Origin: Paraburkholderia podalyriae
GTDB taxonomy: Bacteria; Pseudomonadota; Gammaproteobacteria; Burkholderiales; Burkholderiaceae
NCBI RefSeq assembly: GCF_014397785.1
Contig: NZ_VZQQ01000020.1
Location: 1 to 64,000 of the forward strand
Reading direction: 5' to 3'
Length of the DNA: 64,000 nt
Shown here piece after piece: positions 8,469-16,784 of this stretch (position 1 is its first letter; the number at the start of each line of letters is the position of its first letter). Below the pieces are notes generated by a model that was not told the origin of the DNA, made no database searches, and was given only the letters and a program-made list of their open reading frames with translations. Both the position numbers and the translations under genes were made by a program.

Positions 8469-9974
8469 TCAACGCGCGAAGCGGTAATCCTGCGGCCGCA
8501 CACGCCGCGTACGCCTGCGAAAGCTGAACGTGAAGCCGGGCCAGATCGCGGTGACTTTGCCGCTCTGCGTCTGATACCAGCTATGGCAGCCGCTCGTCCA
8601 CACCGCGTGCTGCATCTCCCGCTGCAGACGCGCGTTGAAATCGCGCTGCACGTCGGCGCGCAAGGTCATCGTGCGTGCGTTCCGCTGGCGCAGCACGCGC
8701 AAGCAATCGCCGATGTACCGCAGTTGCGACTCGATCATGTAGATCATCGAGTTATGGCCGAGCCCCGTGTTCGGGCCAACGATCATGAAGAAGTTCGGGA
8801 AGTTCGCGATGCTCGTGCCGAGATAGGCCTCGGGGCCATCGCGCAGCCATAGCGTGCTGAGGTCGGTGCCGCCGAGGCCGGTCACTTCGAACGGCGCGGG
8901 CACGTCGTTGACCTGGAAGCCGGTGCCGCAGATGATCGCGTCCGCGCGGTGATGCACGCCGTCCTCGGTCAAGATGCCATCCGCGGCGATCTCGCGAATG
9001 CCGCTCGTCACGACCTCGACGTTCGGCTGACAGACGGCCGGGTAATAGTCGCTCGACAGCAGCACGCGCTTGCAGCCGAGCCGGTGGTTCGGCGTGAGCT
9101 TCGCGCGCAGCGCCGGGTCCTTGACGCGTCGCTCGAGATAGCTGAGGCCGAACTTCATCGGCATCTTCATCAGTTCGGGATTGACGACGAACGCGATTCC
9201 GCGCGATTCGAGCTGCCAATAGATCGCGCTGCGAACCAGGCGCTGCGTGAACGGCAGCGTGCGGAACAGCCATTGCGCGCGCGGGCCGATCGGCTTGTTG
9301 CGCTTCGGCATCACCCACGGCGCGGTGCGCTGGAACAGATCCAGGTGCGCGACGCGCGGCTGGATTTTCGGCACGAACTGGATCGCGCTCGCGCCGGTGC
9401 CGATCACCGCGACGCGTTTGCCGTCGAGCGGATATGCGTGATCCCAGCGCGCCGAATGGAACAGCTTGCCTTCGAAACGTTCGATGCCGGCGATACGCGG
9501 CAGCGCGGGACGCGACAGCGGACCGTTCGCGGCGATCAGCACGTCGGCCTCGATGGTTTCGCGAGCGCCGTTCGTGTCGAGCTCGACGAGCCAGATCTGG
9601 CGCGCTTCGTCGAAACGCGCGGCGCTCACTTTTGTATTGCAGCGCACGTAGCGCTCGATGCCGTACTTGCGCGCGCAGTGCTGCAGATACGCGAGAATTT
9701 CGGCTTGGCTGCTGAACGCGCGCGACCACGCCGGATTCGCCTCGAACGAAAACGAATACAGATGCGAGGGGACGTCGCAGGCCGCGCCGGGGTAGGTATT
9801 GTCGCGCCACGTGCCGCCGATGCCGCTCGCGGCCTCGTAGACCGTAAACGACGTGATGCCCATCTGCTGCAGACGAATCGCCATGCCGATGCCGGCAAAG
9901 CCACTGCCGACGATCGCAATGCGCGGCGCGGCGGATGAAGCGGAAGGGGCAGATGTCAAGGCGGTCTCCGGCAT
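8469..9974 (-). CDS. Flavin-dependent monooxygenase, Baeyer-Villiger type
   Basis: A 501-residue cytoplasmic flavoprotein. An FAD-binding Rossmann motif (IVGSGFAGIG, glycines from about 23) lies at the N-terminus, and a second NADPH-binding motif (GTGASAIQ) lies mid-protein. Between them is FEGKLFHSARW (167-177), an exact match to the type I Baeyer-Villiger fingerprint FxGxxxHxxxW. It should insert oxygen into ketones using NADPH and O2; the substrate is unknown. The ATG at 9974 was chosen because 86 upstream codons give an arginine-rich, non-homologous sequence. No partner dehydrogenase or esterase is adjacent. The 3' end faces the pot operon. Confidence 0.85.
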   Translation of the reverse strand: MPETALTSAPSASSAAPRIAIVGSGFAGIGMAIRLQQMGITSFTVYEAASGIGGTWRDNTYPGAACDVPSHLYSFSFEANPAWSRAFSSQAEILAYLQHCARKYGIERYVRCNTKVSAARFDEARQIWLVELDTNGARETIEADVLIAANGPLSRPALPRIAGIERFEGKLFHSARWDHAYPLDGKRVAVIGTGASAIQFVPKIQPRVAHLDLFQRTAPWVMPKRNKPIGPRAQWLFRTLPFTQRLVRSAIYWQLESRGIAFVVNPELMKMPMKFGLSYLERRVKDPALRAKLTPNHRLGCKRVLLSSDYYPAVCQPNVEVVTSGIREIAADGILTEDGVHHRADAIICGTGFQVNDVPAPFEVTGLGGTDLSTLWLRDGPEAYLGTSIANFPNFFMIVGPNTGLGHNSMIYMIESQLRYIGDCLRVLRQRNARTMTLRADVQRDFNARLQREMQHAVWTSGCHSWYQTQSGKVTAIWPGFTFSFRRRTRRVRPQDYRFAR

Positions 9975-10105
9975 GGGGCGAAAGCGGCGGGTGAAACGAT
10001 TGCAGCTGCGGCTACGGCGCAGTGGGCTCGCGCAGCACGAGGGCAGCCAGGCGGAGTCGGCGCGGGTGTAACTTGAACGAAGGCGGTGCGCAAAAACCGG
10101 CGGGC

Positions 10106-10133
10106 AAAAAACAGGCTCCGCGAAGGAGCCTGT
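10106..10133 (-). terminator. Rho-independent terminator of the PspA-TPR unit
   Basis: Read on the minus strand, the stem AACAGGCTCC / GGAGCCTGTT with a short TTCGC loop is followed by a run of six T (A6 at 10106-10111 on the plus strand). It ends transcripts from the TPR gene and separates them from the monooxygenase gene. Confidence 0.85.
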
Positions 10134-10164
10134 TGTTGATTCGACGCGGATCGGCCAGGATCGA

Positions 10165-11349
10165 TCAGGTATCGGTCCAACCGCCGGAATCGTCGTTGCT
10201 GCCCATGTCGATGCCGCCGCCGCTGCCGTCATCGTTCCAGTCGTTCGAACCCTGACCGAAGTCGAGGCTGCCGCCGTTTCCTGCGTCGCTGCCGCGCCGG
10301 CGCAGTTCGTCGGGGTCGACGATCACGTCGCGTTCGACGACGCGCTCACGCCCATGACTGAGCGCTTCGCCAAGCAGCACGCCGGTCAGCAGACCGCCCA
10401 TGCCGCCACCCATGCCACCGCCTTGCTGCACGATGACCTGCGGCTGCTGCTGATATGGACCCTGTTGCGGATAAGGCGGCTGCGGACTGCCGAAGCGCTG
10501 GGCTTCCTGCGCGTACGGCGATTGCTGAGCGGTGCCCACGGACGCGGAAGTCGGATCGGGCCGGCCGTCGGCGCGCGCGCGCAGACTCGCGATGCGCTGC
10601 TCGAATTCGTCGAGTGCATAGGGCGGCAGCGGATTCTTGCCGGTCGACAGCGTTTCGACGGCGCCGCGCAACTGCTCTTCGGTCGCTTCGACGTCTTTTT
10701 CGAGCAACTCGTGACCCGGCGCGATGGACAGCTTCACGTCGAGCTTGATCGAACGCACCGTGTTGAGCATGTCGGTTGCGCGCTTCAATTGCGCGCGTCG
10801 ATCGTCGTCGGCGCGCGTGTCTTCCTGGCTGCGCGCGCGTCTCAAGGTCCAGCGCAACACGAGCGCGATCACCGCGATCAGAACAATGATACCGATCCAC
10901 ATACCCACCCCCGGACCATGCCGTTGTTGCGCTTGCGACATCATCGCCGACTGTTGCTGCACAGCAGGCGCATTCTGCTGCGCGAACGGATTCGCGGCGT
11001 GACGGGTGACGTTGCCGCCCGCGCGTTCCGCGTCGCGGCGCAGGCGCGCTTCGGTTTGCGCGAAACGGCTCGGGTCGGCGAAACGGATTTGCGGATCCAG
11101 CGTCTTCGCCTGTTGGACCTGCGCGAGCGCCTCGGCCGAACGGCCTTCGCGATCGAGCACCTGGGCGTACAGATAGTGCGCGTGAGCGTTGTTCGGATGC
11201 GCTTGCAACACTTCGGCGAGGCCGGCGTCGGCCTGCTGCCAGTTGCCCTGCGACATCGCCGATTCGATTTGCTGAACGGTCGGCACCGCGAACGCCGCGG
11301 CCGACACGAGCAGCAGCGAAGCGAAGGCGGTTGCGAAAAATTTTTTCAT
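10165..11349 (-). CDS. TPR-containing single-pass membrane protein
   Basis: A 394-residue protein. A signal peptide lies at residues 1-21 (MKKFFATAFASLLLVSAAAFA). TPR-like helices follow (about 23-90, containing AHAHYLYAQVLDREGR), then a Gln/Ala-rich spacer, one membrane helix (MWIGIIVLIAVIALVLRW, about 150-167), a basic cytoplasmic coil, and a low-complexity tail rich in Gln/Pro and Gly with GGGMGGGMGGLL and many Asp/Gly/Ser at the end. It sits 164 bases downstream of the PspA-like gene on the same strand, which suggests a shared role at the membrane, for example as a membrane anchor or sensor for the PspA protein. Exact function unknown. Confidence 0.8.
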   Translation of the reverse strand: MKKFFATAFASLLLVSAAAFAVPTVQQIESAMSQGNWQQADAGLAEVLQAHPNNAHAHYLYAQVLDREGRSAEALAQVQQAKTLDPQIRFADPSRFAQTEARLRRDAERAGGNVTRHAANPFAQQNAPAVQQQSAMMSQAQQRHGPGVGMWIGIIVLIAVIALVLRWTLRRARSQEDTRADDDRRAQLKRATDMLNTVRSIKLDVKLSIAPGHELLEKDVEATEEQLRGAVETLSTGKNPLPPYALDEFEQRIASLRARADGRPDPTSASVGTAQQSPYAQEAQRFGSPQPPYPQQGPYQQQPQVIVQQGGGMGGGMGGLLTGVLLGEALSHGRERVVERDVIVDPDELRRRGSDAGNGGSLDFGQGSNDWNDDGSGGGIDMGSNDDSGGWTDT

Positions 11350-11513
11350 TTGCAGACCGGGCGCGGCGCGCCCGTCTCCATCAGTCGATTGCGGTGGCTA
11401 CCTGTGGCGGCCGGTATGCCGGTGCGTTCAGAAGCGAGCGCACCGGCATGTGCTACTACTGCTGCTGCCATTGCTGTGCGTACTTGCTGCGAGCAGGTGC
11501 ACGCATCCGGCAT

Positions 11514-12194
11514 TTACTGCGCCGGCGTATTGAGTTGCTTTTTCAGCGCTTCGAGCCGATCGTCGACGGACGGGCCGCGGTTCAGATCCGCGAGCTTGTC
11601 GTCGAGCGCCTTGCCGCTTTTCTCGTCGGCGGAGTTCAGACGTGCGTCGGAACGCGCGTTCGACAGCGCGACCTTGTCTTCGAGCTTCTGGAAATCCTCG
11701 GACAGGTTCTTGCCGCCGATGCCGCCGAGTGCGGTGGCCGCGGTATCTTTCGCCTGCGCGATCTGCTGCTTGGCCTGCAGGATATTCGAGCGCGCGTTCA
11801 GGTCGTTGCGGCGCGTGCGCATGTCCTCGATCTGGCTCTTTAGTTGCGCGACCGACGGTTCCAGCGAAGTCAGTTCTTTCGTCAGCGCATCGCGTTCGGC
11901 TTCGGCGGTGGCCTGCGCGCCGAGCGCTTCGCGCGCGAGCGCTTCGTCGCCGGACTGCAGTGCGCGGCGGGCACCGTCTTCATACTTCTTCGCCTTGTCA
12001 GCGGCAACATCGCGCTTGCTTTGCTGAGTGGCGACCTGCGCCTGAATCTCGATCAGCGAGTTCTCGGCCCGGCCGATGCTGTCGTCGAGTTCGCGCACGA
12101 TCTGGCGCGAGTCGCGCGACGGGTCCTGCACGGAGTCGGCCGCATCGTTCAGAAGACCTTTGAGCGTGCGCGAAATGCTGTCAAAAAGCGACAT
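11514..12194 (-). CDS. PspA/IM30 family membrane-stress protein
   Basis: A 226-residue protein, the usual length for PspA/IM30/Vipp1. It begins with an amphipathic helix (MSLFDSISRTLKGLLNDAAD), as ESCRT-III-like bacterial PspA proteins do, then a long coiled coil of alternating Ala/Glu/Lys/Gln helices, and ends in a Lys/Leu-rich helix. Such proteins coat and repair the inner membrane. A strong GGAGG ribosome binding site precedes the ATG. No pspF, pspB or pspC is nearby; instead the next gene is the TPR membrane protein, making a different two-gene module. Confidence 0.85.
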   Translation of the reverse strand: MSLFDSISRTLKGLLNDAADSVQDPSRDSRQIVRELDDSIGRAENSLIEIQAQVATQQSKRDVAADKAKKYEDGARRALQSGDEALAREALGAQATAEAERDALTKELTSLEPSVAQLKSQIEDMRTRRNDLNARSNILQAKQQIAQAKDTAATALGGIGGKNLSEDFQKLEDKVALSNARSDARLNSADEKSGKALDDKLADLNRGPSVDDRLEALKKQLNTPAQ

Positions 12195-12645
12195 GAAAAC
12201 CTCCAGAGAATGTGGGCGGCGCCGACGATGCGTGCGCGCCTGAGTGCCTTGAACTACTGCTACTTTACGCCGCCGCGCCTGATGCTGCGCAGCGTTCGGA
12301 CCGGAGTTCGGGGCGCACTTGCCAATTGCAATAGTGCAGCCCGTTTTTGTTGGGGCGCAATGCCGGTTGATGCTTGCCTGGATGTTGGAGAGCCGCGATG
12401 GGCATGGACTTGACGGCGGATATTACACCATCGGCTGTCTTAAAGATGGCTTAAACGATGCGGCCGCCCGAAGGCTCGCGCGATACTGGAAAAGCCGCTG
12501 TTTGCGCCTGTGGGCGGGCGTTATCGAACGGCATTCATACGGGTGTCACTGATGTAACGATATGCAACCGGCGTTGCGCACGAGTGCCGGCTTGCTCAAA
12601 GGCGGTGATCGCGGCTCATGCGGTAATTTTCCGTGACGCTTTTCG
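12195..12645. other. Intergenic region upstream of the PspA-like gene
   Basis: 451 bases with no convincing gene. It should hold the promoter of the PspA-TPR pair; no sigma-54 element (GG-N10-GC in good context) was found. A 7-bp perfect stem, CGTGACG-ctttt-CGTCACG (12632-12650), spans the stop codon of the ribbon-helix-helix gene to its right; it lacks a T-run on the minus strand, so it is at best a weak terminator. Confidence 0.5.
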
Positions 12646-13296
12646 TCACGCGAAGCGGCCGCCTTCGGCGCGCGGGTCGCTGTCCGGTTCGTCGTCGTCG
12701 GGGGCGTCGTCGATGCGGGGGCGCTTGAGTGAGTTGCGCAGACGCGCCGACGTGCCGGACAGCCGTTTCGACGCTGCATCGTCGATTGCGTCCGTTTCGG
12801 CGTTTTCCGCGTTGTCGGCGGCTCGCGCTGCCGTCAGGCGCGCGACGGCTTCGGCGGTGGCCGCCGCCTGTTCGTCCTGCTCGGCGGCGAGCGCGGCGGC
12901 GACGCCGGCGGGAAGCAGCGGCGCGGGGGAGTCAGCAGGGTCGGTTGCGGTGTTGGCCGCCGCGTTTGTCGCCGCGTTTGCCGCGGCAGTGTCGCCAGAG
13001 GCACCCGCACCATCCGTCTGATGCGCTGGCAGCGACGCCGGCAATGCGGCACGTGCATGGCGTGTACCACGCGCGACGCGCTGCAGCGCTGCATTCAGCG
13101 CGTCGGGCGCGCGCGGCGCGCGCAGCCGGTCGACGATGCTCGCGGCCTTGACCTGTTCGCTGGTCGCGCCGAAGCTCAGCACCGCGCGCCGCATCAGTTC
13201 ACTCACGCTGATACCCAGATCCTCCGCGGTCGCGGTGATCGCACGTTTCTGCGCGGTCGTGACGAATACGACGATGCGCTCGCTGGGCTTGGACAT
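12646..13296 (-). CDS. Ribbon-helix-helix-like protein with Ala-rich tail
   Basis: A 216-residue protein of unknown function. The first about 50 residues (SERIVVFVTTAQKRAI...AEDLGISVSELMRRAVLSF) fit a beta-strand plus two helices, as in ribbon-helix-helix DNA-binding proteins such as MobC-like regulators. The rest is low-complexity: a region very rich in Ala, Thr and Asn (about 105-160), then an acidic/basic C-terminus (RIDDAPDDDEPDSD). The ATG at 13296 was chosen because the frame upstream is rich in Arg and not protein-like. It is divergent from the penicillin-binding protein gene. DNA binding is inferred from the fold pattern only. Confidence 0.7.
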   Translation of the reverse strand: MSKPSERIVVFVTTAQKRAITATAEDLGISVSELMRRAVLSFGATSEQVKAASIVDRLRAPRAPDALNAALQRVARGTRHARAALPASLPAHQTDGAGASGDTAAANAATNAAANTATDPADSPAPLLPAGVAAALAAEQDEQAAATAEAVARLTAARAADNAENAETDAIDDAASKRLSGTSARLRNSLKRPRIDDAPDDDEPDSDPRAEGGRFA

Positions 13297-13850
13297 GATC
13301 GACTCGCAGTCTTGTTGGCATGGGCGGGTCGGCGCGTGCCTCCGGATACGGTGTCGGAGCCCGTCATCGGATTTGCGTTGGAGCCCGCCGTTGGGTCCCC
13401 GTCGCGCGCATCGAAGGACGCGCGCGGGGTTCATCATATGACGAGTTGCGCCGCCACGGAACAAGCGCGGTGCGAAAATCCCGTGACATCAATGAGTTGT
13501 AGTGTTTGCGGGCGGTTTGTCCACAGCCCTTTCAACAGAAAATGTTGATAACCCCGCACAAGCCGCGCGTCGAGCGCACGCTGGCACGCGCTGCGCGAAA
13601 TTACAGACCCTTACCAGCAAAAGGCCGCCGACGAAGGGAATTCTTACAAAAAATCTGCGTTGGACCGCTGCCGATTTCTTTAAAATGCGCTGTTACATTG
13701 CGCCGGACATGGTCCGAGGCGTGCCGTGCGGCCGGCCGGGGGCAAGGTCCGCAGGGCGGCGTGTGTCCCGCCCAGCATGTCGAACACGACCCAGCGCGCG
13801 CCGCGAGCGCGTGCAGACAGGCGCGCAGTTGCGGGCCCATTACTCCAGTC
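13297..13850. other. Divergent intergenic region upstream of PBP1A
   Basis: 554 bases between the ribbon-helix-helix gene and mrcA. A possible mrcA promoter is TTGGAC (13660-13665) with TAAAAT (13681-13686), spacing 15 and thus weak. TTGTCCACA (13517-13525) and TGTTGATAA (13543-13551) each differ by one base from a DnaA box (TTATCCACA and its complement TGTGGATAA) and face each other. An open frame continues upstream of the mrcA start to 13506 but has no coding character. Confidence 0.45.
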
Positions 13851-16352
13851 ATGCCAATTATCAAACGACCGCATTCCTCGAACTCTCCGGCCGGTGAAGA
13901 CCGGGACTCCAACCAACGCACGCCTGGACGCAACGCCGCTTCGCGCGAGCCCGAGCGCGGCCGTCGGTCGATCGGCGCGTCGCTCGTTCTGTGGTTCTTC
14001 GGCCTGATCGCGACCGTCGTCGTGGTCGGCGCGCTGATCGTCGGCTATGCGCTGGTCGTGATGGGGCCGCAGTTGCCGTCGCTCGACGCGCTCACCGACT
14101 ATCGCCCGAAAGTGCCGCTGCGCGTCTATACCGCGGATCACGTGCTGATCGGCGAATTCGGCGAGGAGCGCCGCAGCCTGGTGCGCTTCCAGGACATCCC
14201 CGACCAGATGAAAAAAGCGGTGCTCGCGATCGAGGACTACCGCTTCTACGAACACGGTGGCGTCGACTTCGTCGGCATCCTGCGCGCCGGCTTCGCCGAC
14301 CTGGCGCACGGCGGCGCGTCGCAGGGCGCGAGCACGATCACGATGCAGGTCGCGCGCAATTTCTTCCTCTCCAGCGAGAAGACCTACACGCGCAAGATCT
14401 ACGAAATGCTGCTCGCGTACAAGATCGAGCGCACGCTGACGAAAGACCAGATCCTCGAGCTGTACATGAACCAGATCTATCTGGGCGAGCGCGCGTACGG
14501 CTTCGCAGCGGCCGCGCGCGTGTACTTCGGCAAGGACCTGAAGGACATCACGCTGGCGCAGGCCGCGATGCTCGCGGGTCTGCCGAAGGCGCCGTCCGCG
14601 TATAACCCGGTCGTCAATCCGAAGCGCGCGAAGATCCGTCAGGAGTACATCCTGCGACGCATGCTCGAGCTGAACTACATCACGCGGCAGCAGTACGACC
14701 AGGCCTTGAAGGAAGAGATTCAGACGAAGAATCCGGGCAACGAGTACAGCGTGCACGCCGAGTACGTCGCCGAAATGGTGCGGCAGATGATGTACGCGCA
14801 GTACAAGGACGAAACCTATACGCGCGGCCTGAACGTCACGACGACGATCGATTCCGCCGATCAGGACGCCGCGTATCGCGCGGTGCGCAAGGGCGTGATG
14901 GACTACGAGCGGCGCCACGGCTATCGCGGACCGGAAGGCTTCGTGCAGTTGCCCGACGCGGGCGACGACCGCGATCAGACGATCGACGACGCGCTGACCG
15001 ATCACCCGGACAACGGTGAGATCATCGCCGGCGTGGTGACGGCGGCGAGCGCGAAGCAGGTGGTCGCACAACTGGTCGACGGCACCCAGGTAACGGTCTC
15101 GGGCGATGGCCTGCGCTTCGTCGCCGCCGCGCTGAGCCCGCGCGCGAACGCGACGCTGCGCATCAAGCCAGGTTCGATCGTGCGCCTCGTCGCCGACGAC
15201 AAGGGCAACTGGCAGATCACGCAGTTGCCGCAGGTCGAGGGTGCGCTCGTGTCGCTGACGCCGCAGGACGGTGCGATCCGCGCGCTGATCGGCGGTTTCG
15301 ACTTCAACAAGAACAAGTTCAACCATGTGACGCAAGCCTGGCGCCAGCCGGGTTCGAGCTTCAAGCCGTTCATCTACTCGGCGGCGCTGAACAAGGGGCT
15401 GGCACCGGCGACGATCATCAACGACGCGCCGCTGTTTTTCCCGCCGAGCACGCCCGGCGGCGACGCGTGGGAGCCGAAGGACGACGACCAGCCTGATGGT
15501 CCGATGTCGATGCGCGTCGCGTTGCAGAAGTCGAAGAACCTCGTGTCGATCCGGATCCTGTCGTTCATCGGCACCAAATACGCGCAGGACTTCGTCACGC
15601 AGCGTTTCGGCTTCGATGCCGACAAGACCCCGCCGTATCTGCCCATGGCGCTCGGCGCGGGCCTCGTCACGCCGTTGCAGTCGGCGGGCGCGTACTCGGT
15701 ATTCGCGAACGGCGGCTACCGCATCAATCCCTATCTGATCAGCGAAGTGAACGACGCGCGCGGCGTGGCGATTTCGCGCGCGCAGCCTCTCGTCGCTGGG
15801 CGCGACGCGCCGCGCACGCTCGAACCGCGCAACGCGTATGTCATGAACAGCCTGTTGCATTCGGTCGCGACCGCGGGTACGGGCGCGGGCACCAACGTGC
15901 TGAAGCGCTCGGATCTGCAGGGCAAGACCGGTACGACCAACGACGCGAAGGACGGCTGGTTCGCCGGCTATCAGCAGTCGCTGGTGGCGGTCGCGTGGAT
16001 GGGCTACGACCAGCCGAAGAGTCTCGGCAGCCGCGAATTCGGTGCGCAGCTCGCGCTGCCGATCTGGGTCGAGTACATGCAGCGCGCGCTGCGCGGCGTG
16101 CCGCAGGCCGAGCCGCAGCAGCCCGACGATGTGACGGTGATGAACGGCGAGCTGTTCTTTACCGACATGTTGCCGGGGCAAGGCTTCGTCGCGAGCATCG
16201 GTCTCGATTCGGGCAATCCGATGGCCGGCTCGAGCGATGCGGTGGGTGGCGTCGGGCTGGCGGGCATGACGCCGCCAGTGGTGCCGCCGCCGAGCGTGAC
16301 CACGACTGAGAAGAAGCAGATCATGGATCTGTTCGAGTCGAACAAGCCTTGA
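13851..16352 (+). CDS. mrcA: Penicillin-binding protein 1A
   Basis: An 833-residue bifunctional class A PBP that builds and cross-links peptidoglycan. A cytoplasmic basic N-terminus is followed by one membrane helix (LVLWFFGLIATVVVVGALIV, about 44-63). The glycosyltransferase domain has the catalytic EDYRFYEHGG (E128). The transpeptidase domain has SSFK (S502, K505), SKN and KTGTT (from K692). An OB-like insertion lies between the two domains, as in PBP1a of Gram-negatives. The ATG at 13851 gives the expected N-terminus; longer frames upstream are not supported. Pilus genes (pilMNOPQ), which often neighbour PBP1A genes in Proteobacteria, are absent here. Confidence 0.95.
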   Translation: MPIIKRPHSSNSPAGEDRDSNQRTPGRNAASREPERGRRSIGASLVLWFFGLIATVVVVGALIVGYALVVMGPQLPSLDALTDYRPKVPLRVYTADHVLIGEFGEERRSLVRFQDIPDQMKKAVLAIEDYRFYEHGGVDFVGILRAGFADLAHGGASQGASTITMQVARNFFLSSEKTYTRKIYEMLLAYKIERTLTKDQILELYMNQIYLGERAYGFAAAARVYFGKDLKDITLAQAAMLAGLPKAPSAYNPVVNPKRAKIRQEYILRRMLELNYITRQQYDQALKEEIQTKNPGNEYSVHAEYVAEMVRQMMYAQYKDETYTRGLNVTTTIDSADQDAAYRAVRKGVMDYERRHGYRGPEGFVQLPDAGDDRDQTIDDALTDHPDNGEIIAGVVTAASAKQVVAQLVDGTQVTVSGDGLRFVAAALSPRANATLRIKPGSIVRLVADDKGNWQITQLPQVEGALVSLTPQDGAIRALIGGFDFNKNKFNHVTQAWRQPGSSFKPFIYSAALNKGLAPATIINDAPLFFPPSTPGGDAWEPKDDDQPDGPMSMRVALQKSKNLVSIRILSFIGTKYAQDFVTQRFGFDADKTPPYLPMALGAGLVTPLQSAGAYSVFANGGYRINPYLISEVNDARGVAISRAQPLVAGRDAPRTLEPRNAYVMNSLLHSVATAGTGAGTNVLKRSDLQGKTGTTNDAKDGWFAGYQQSLVAVAWMGYDQPKSLGSREFGAQLALPIWVEYMQRALRGVPQAEPQQPDDVTVMNGELFFTDMLPGQGFVASIGLDSGNPMAGSSDAVGGVGLAGMTPPVVPPPSVTTTEKKQIMDLFESNKP

Positions 16353-16436
16353 TGTCGGGAGCGCAGGTGTGCGGGGTGGGCCCATCCTTTTCAAAGCGAT
16401 TCGGGTGCCCGCCCGCTCTCGCCGCATACCGTCATA

Positions 16437-16679
16437 TCAACGGTGAAATACCTCGACGCGAGGCACCTCGTCGGAAAAAGCGGACAGAAGTTCCCACGCC
16501 TCGTCAGGCCTTGCACCGGCAAGATGCTCCGATAACTTCATCGTCAGTTCATGCCAGGCTGAATCGTCTTCGGGCACAGTCAGGGTACGGCCATCGTTTA
16601 GCCTGACGAGCAACACGATCGAATTCCCAACCCATTGATCGCGCCCAACACTCTGGCTGATTTCGCACCGTACAAACAA
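16437..16679 (-). CDS. Small hypothetical protein
   Basis: Up to 80 residues, not recognised. The sequence is protein-like and well balanced (for example VLLVRLNDGRTLTVPEDDSAWHEL), with a beta-rich N-terminal half and a helical C-terminal half. The longest frame begins at a TTG with no evident ribosome binding site, so the true start may be further in. It lies between mrcA and the efflux operon, on the minus strand, downstream of neither. Base composition is slightly lower in G+C than its neighbours. Confidence 0.45.
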   Translation of the reverse strand: MFVRCEISQSVGRDQWVGNSIVLLVRLNDGRTLTVPEDDSAWHELTMKLSEHLAGARPDEAWELLSAFSDEVPRVEVFHR

Positions 16680-16784
16680 ATCGTAATACGTTCAATGCGT
16701 TAGCCCGCTTTTCAGGCAGTTTTCAACAGGCTCATCAACACGAACTGGGGATAAGTGCGCAGCGTTCCGTACGGAATCCCTCGT

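Noticed and set aside
13506..13850. 115-codon upstream extension of PBP1A
   Set aside because: The extra sequence is Arg/Pro-rich, has no membrane or signal character, and the ATG at 13851 gives the family length.
13680..16427. 915-codon minus-strand open frame opposite PBP1A
   Set aside because: Its composition (Arg, Ala, Asp, His) is typical of antisense frames and it shows no family features, while the plus strand encodes intact PBP1A motifs.
16765..16776. TTCCGTACGGAA palindrome after the efflux lipoprotein gene
   Set aside because: It is short, lacks a T-run and a promoter context, so neither terminator nor operator can be argued.
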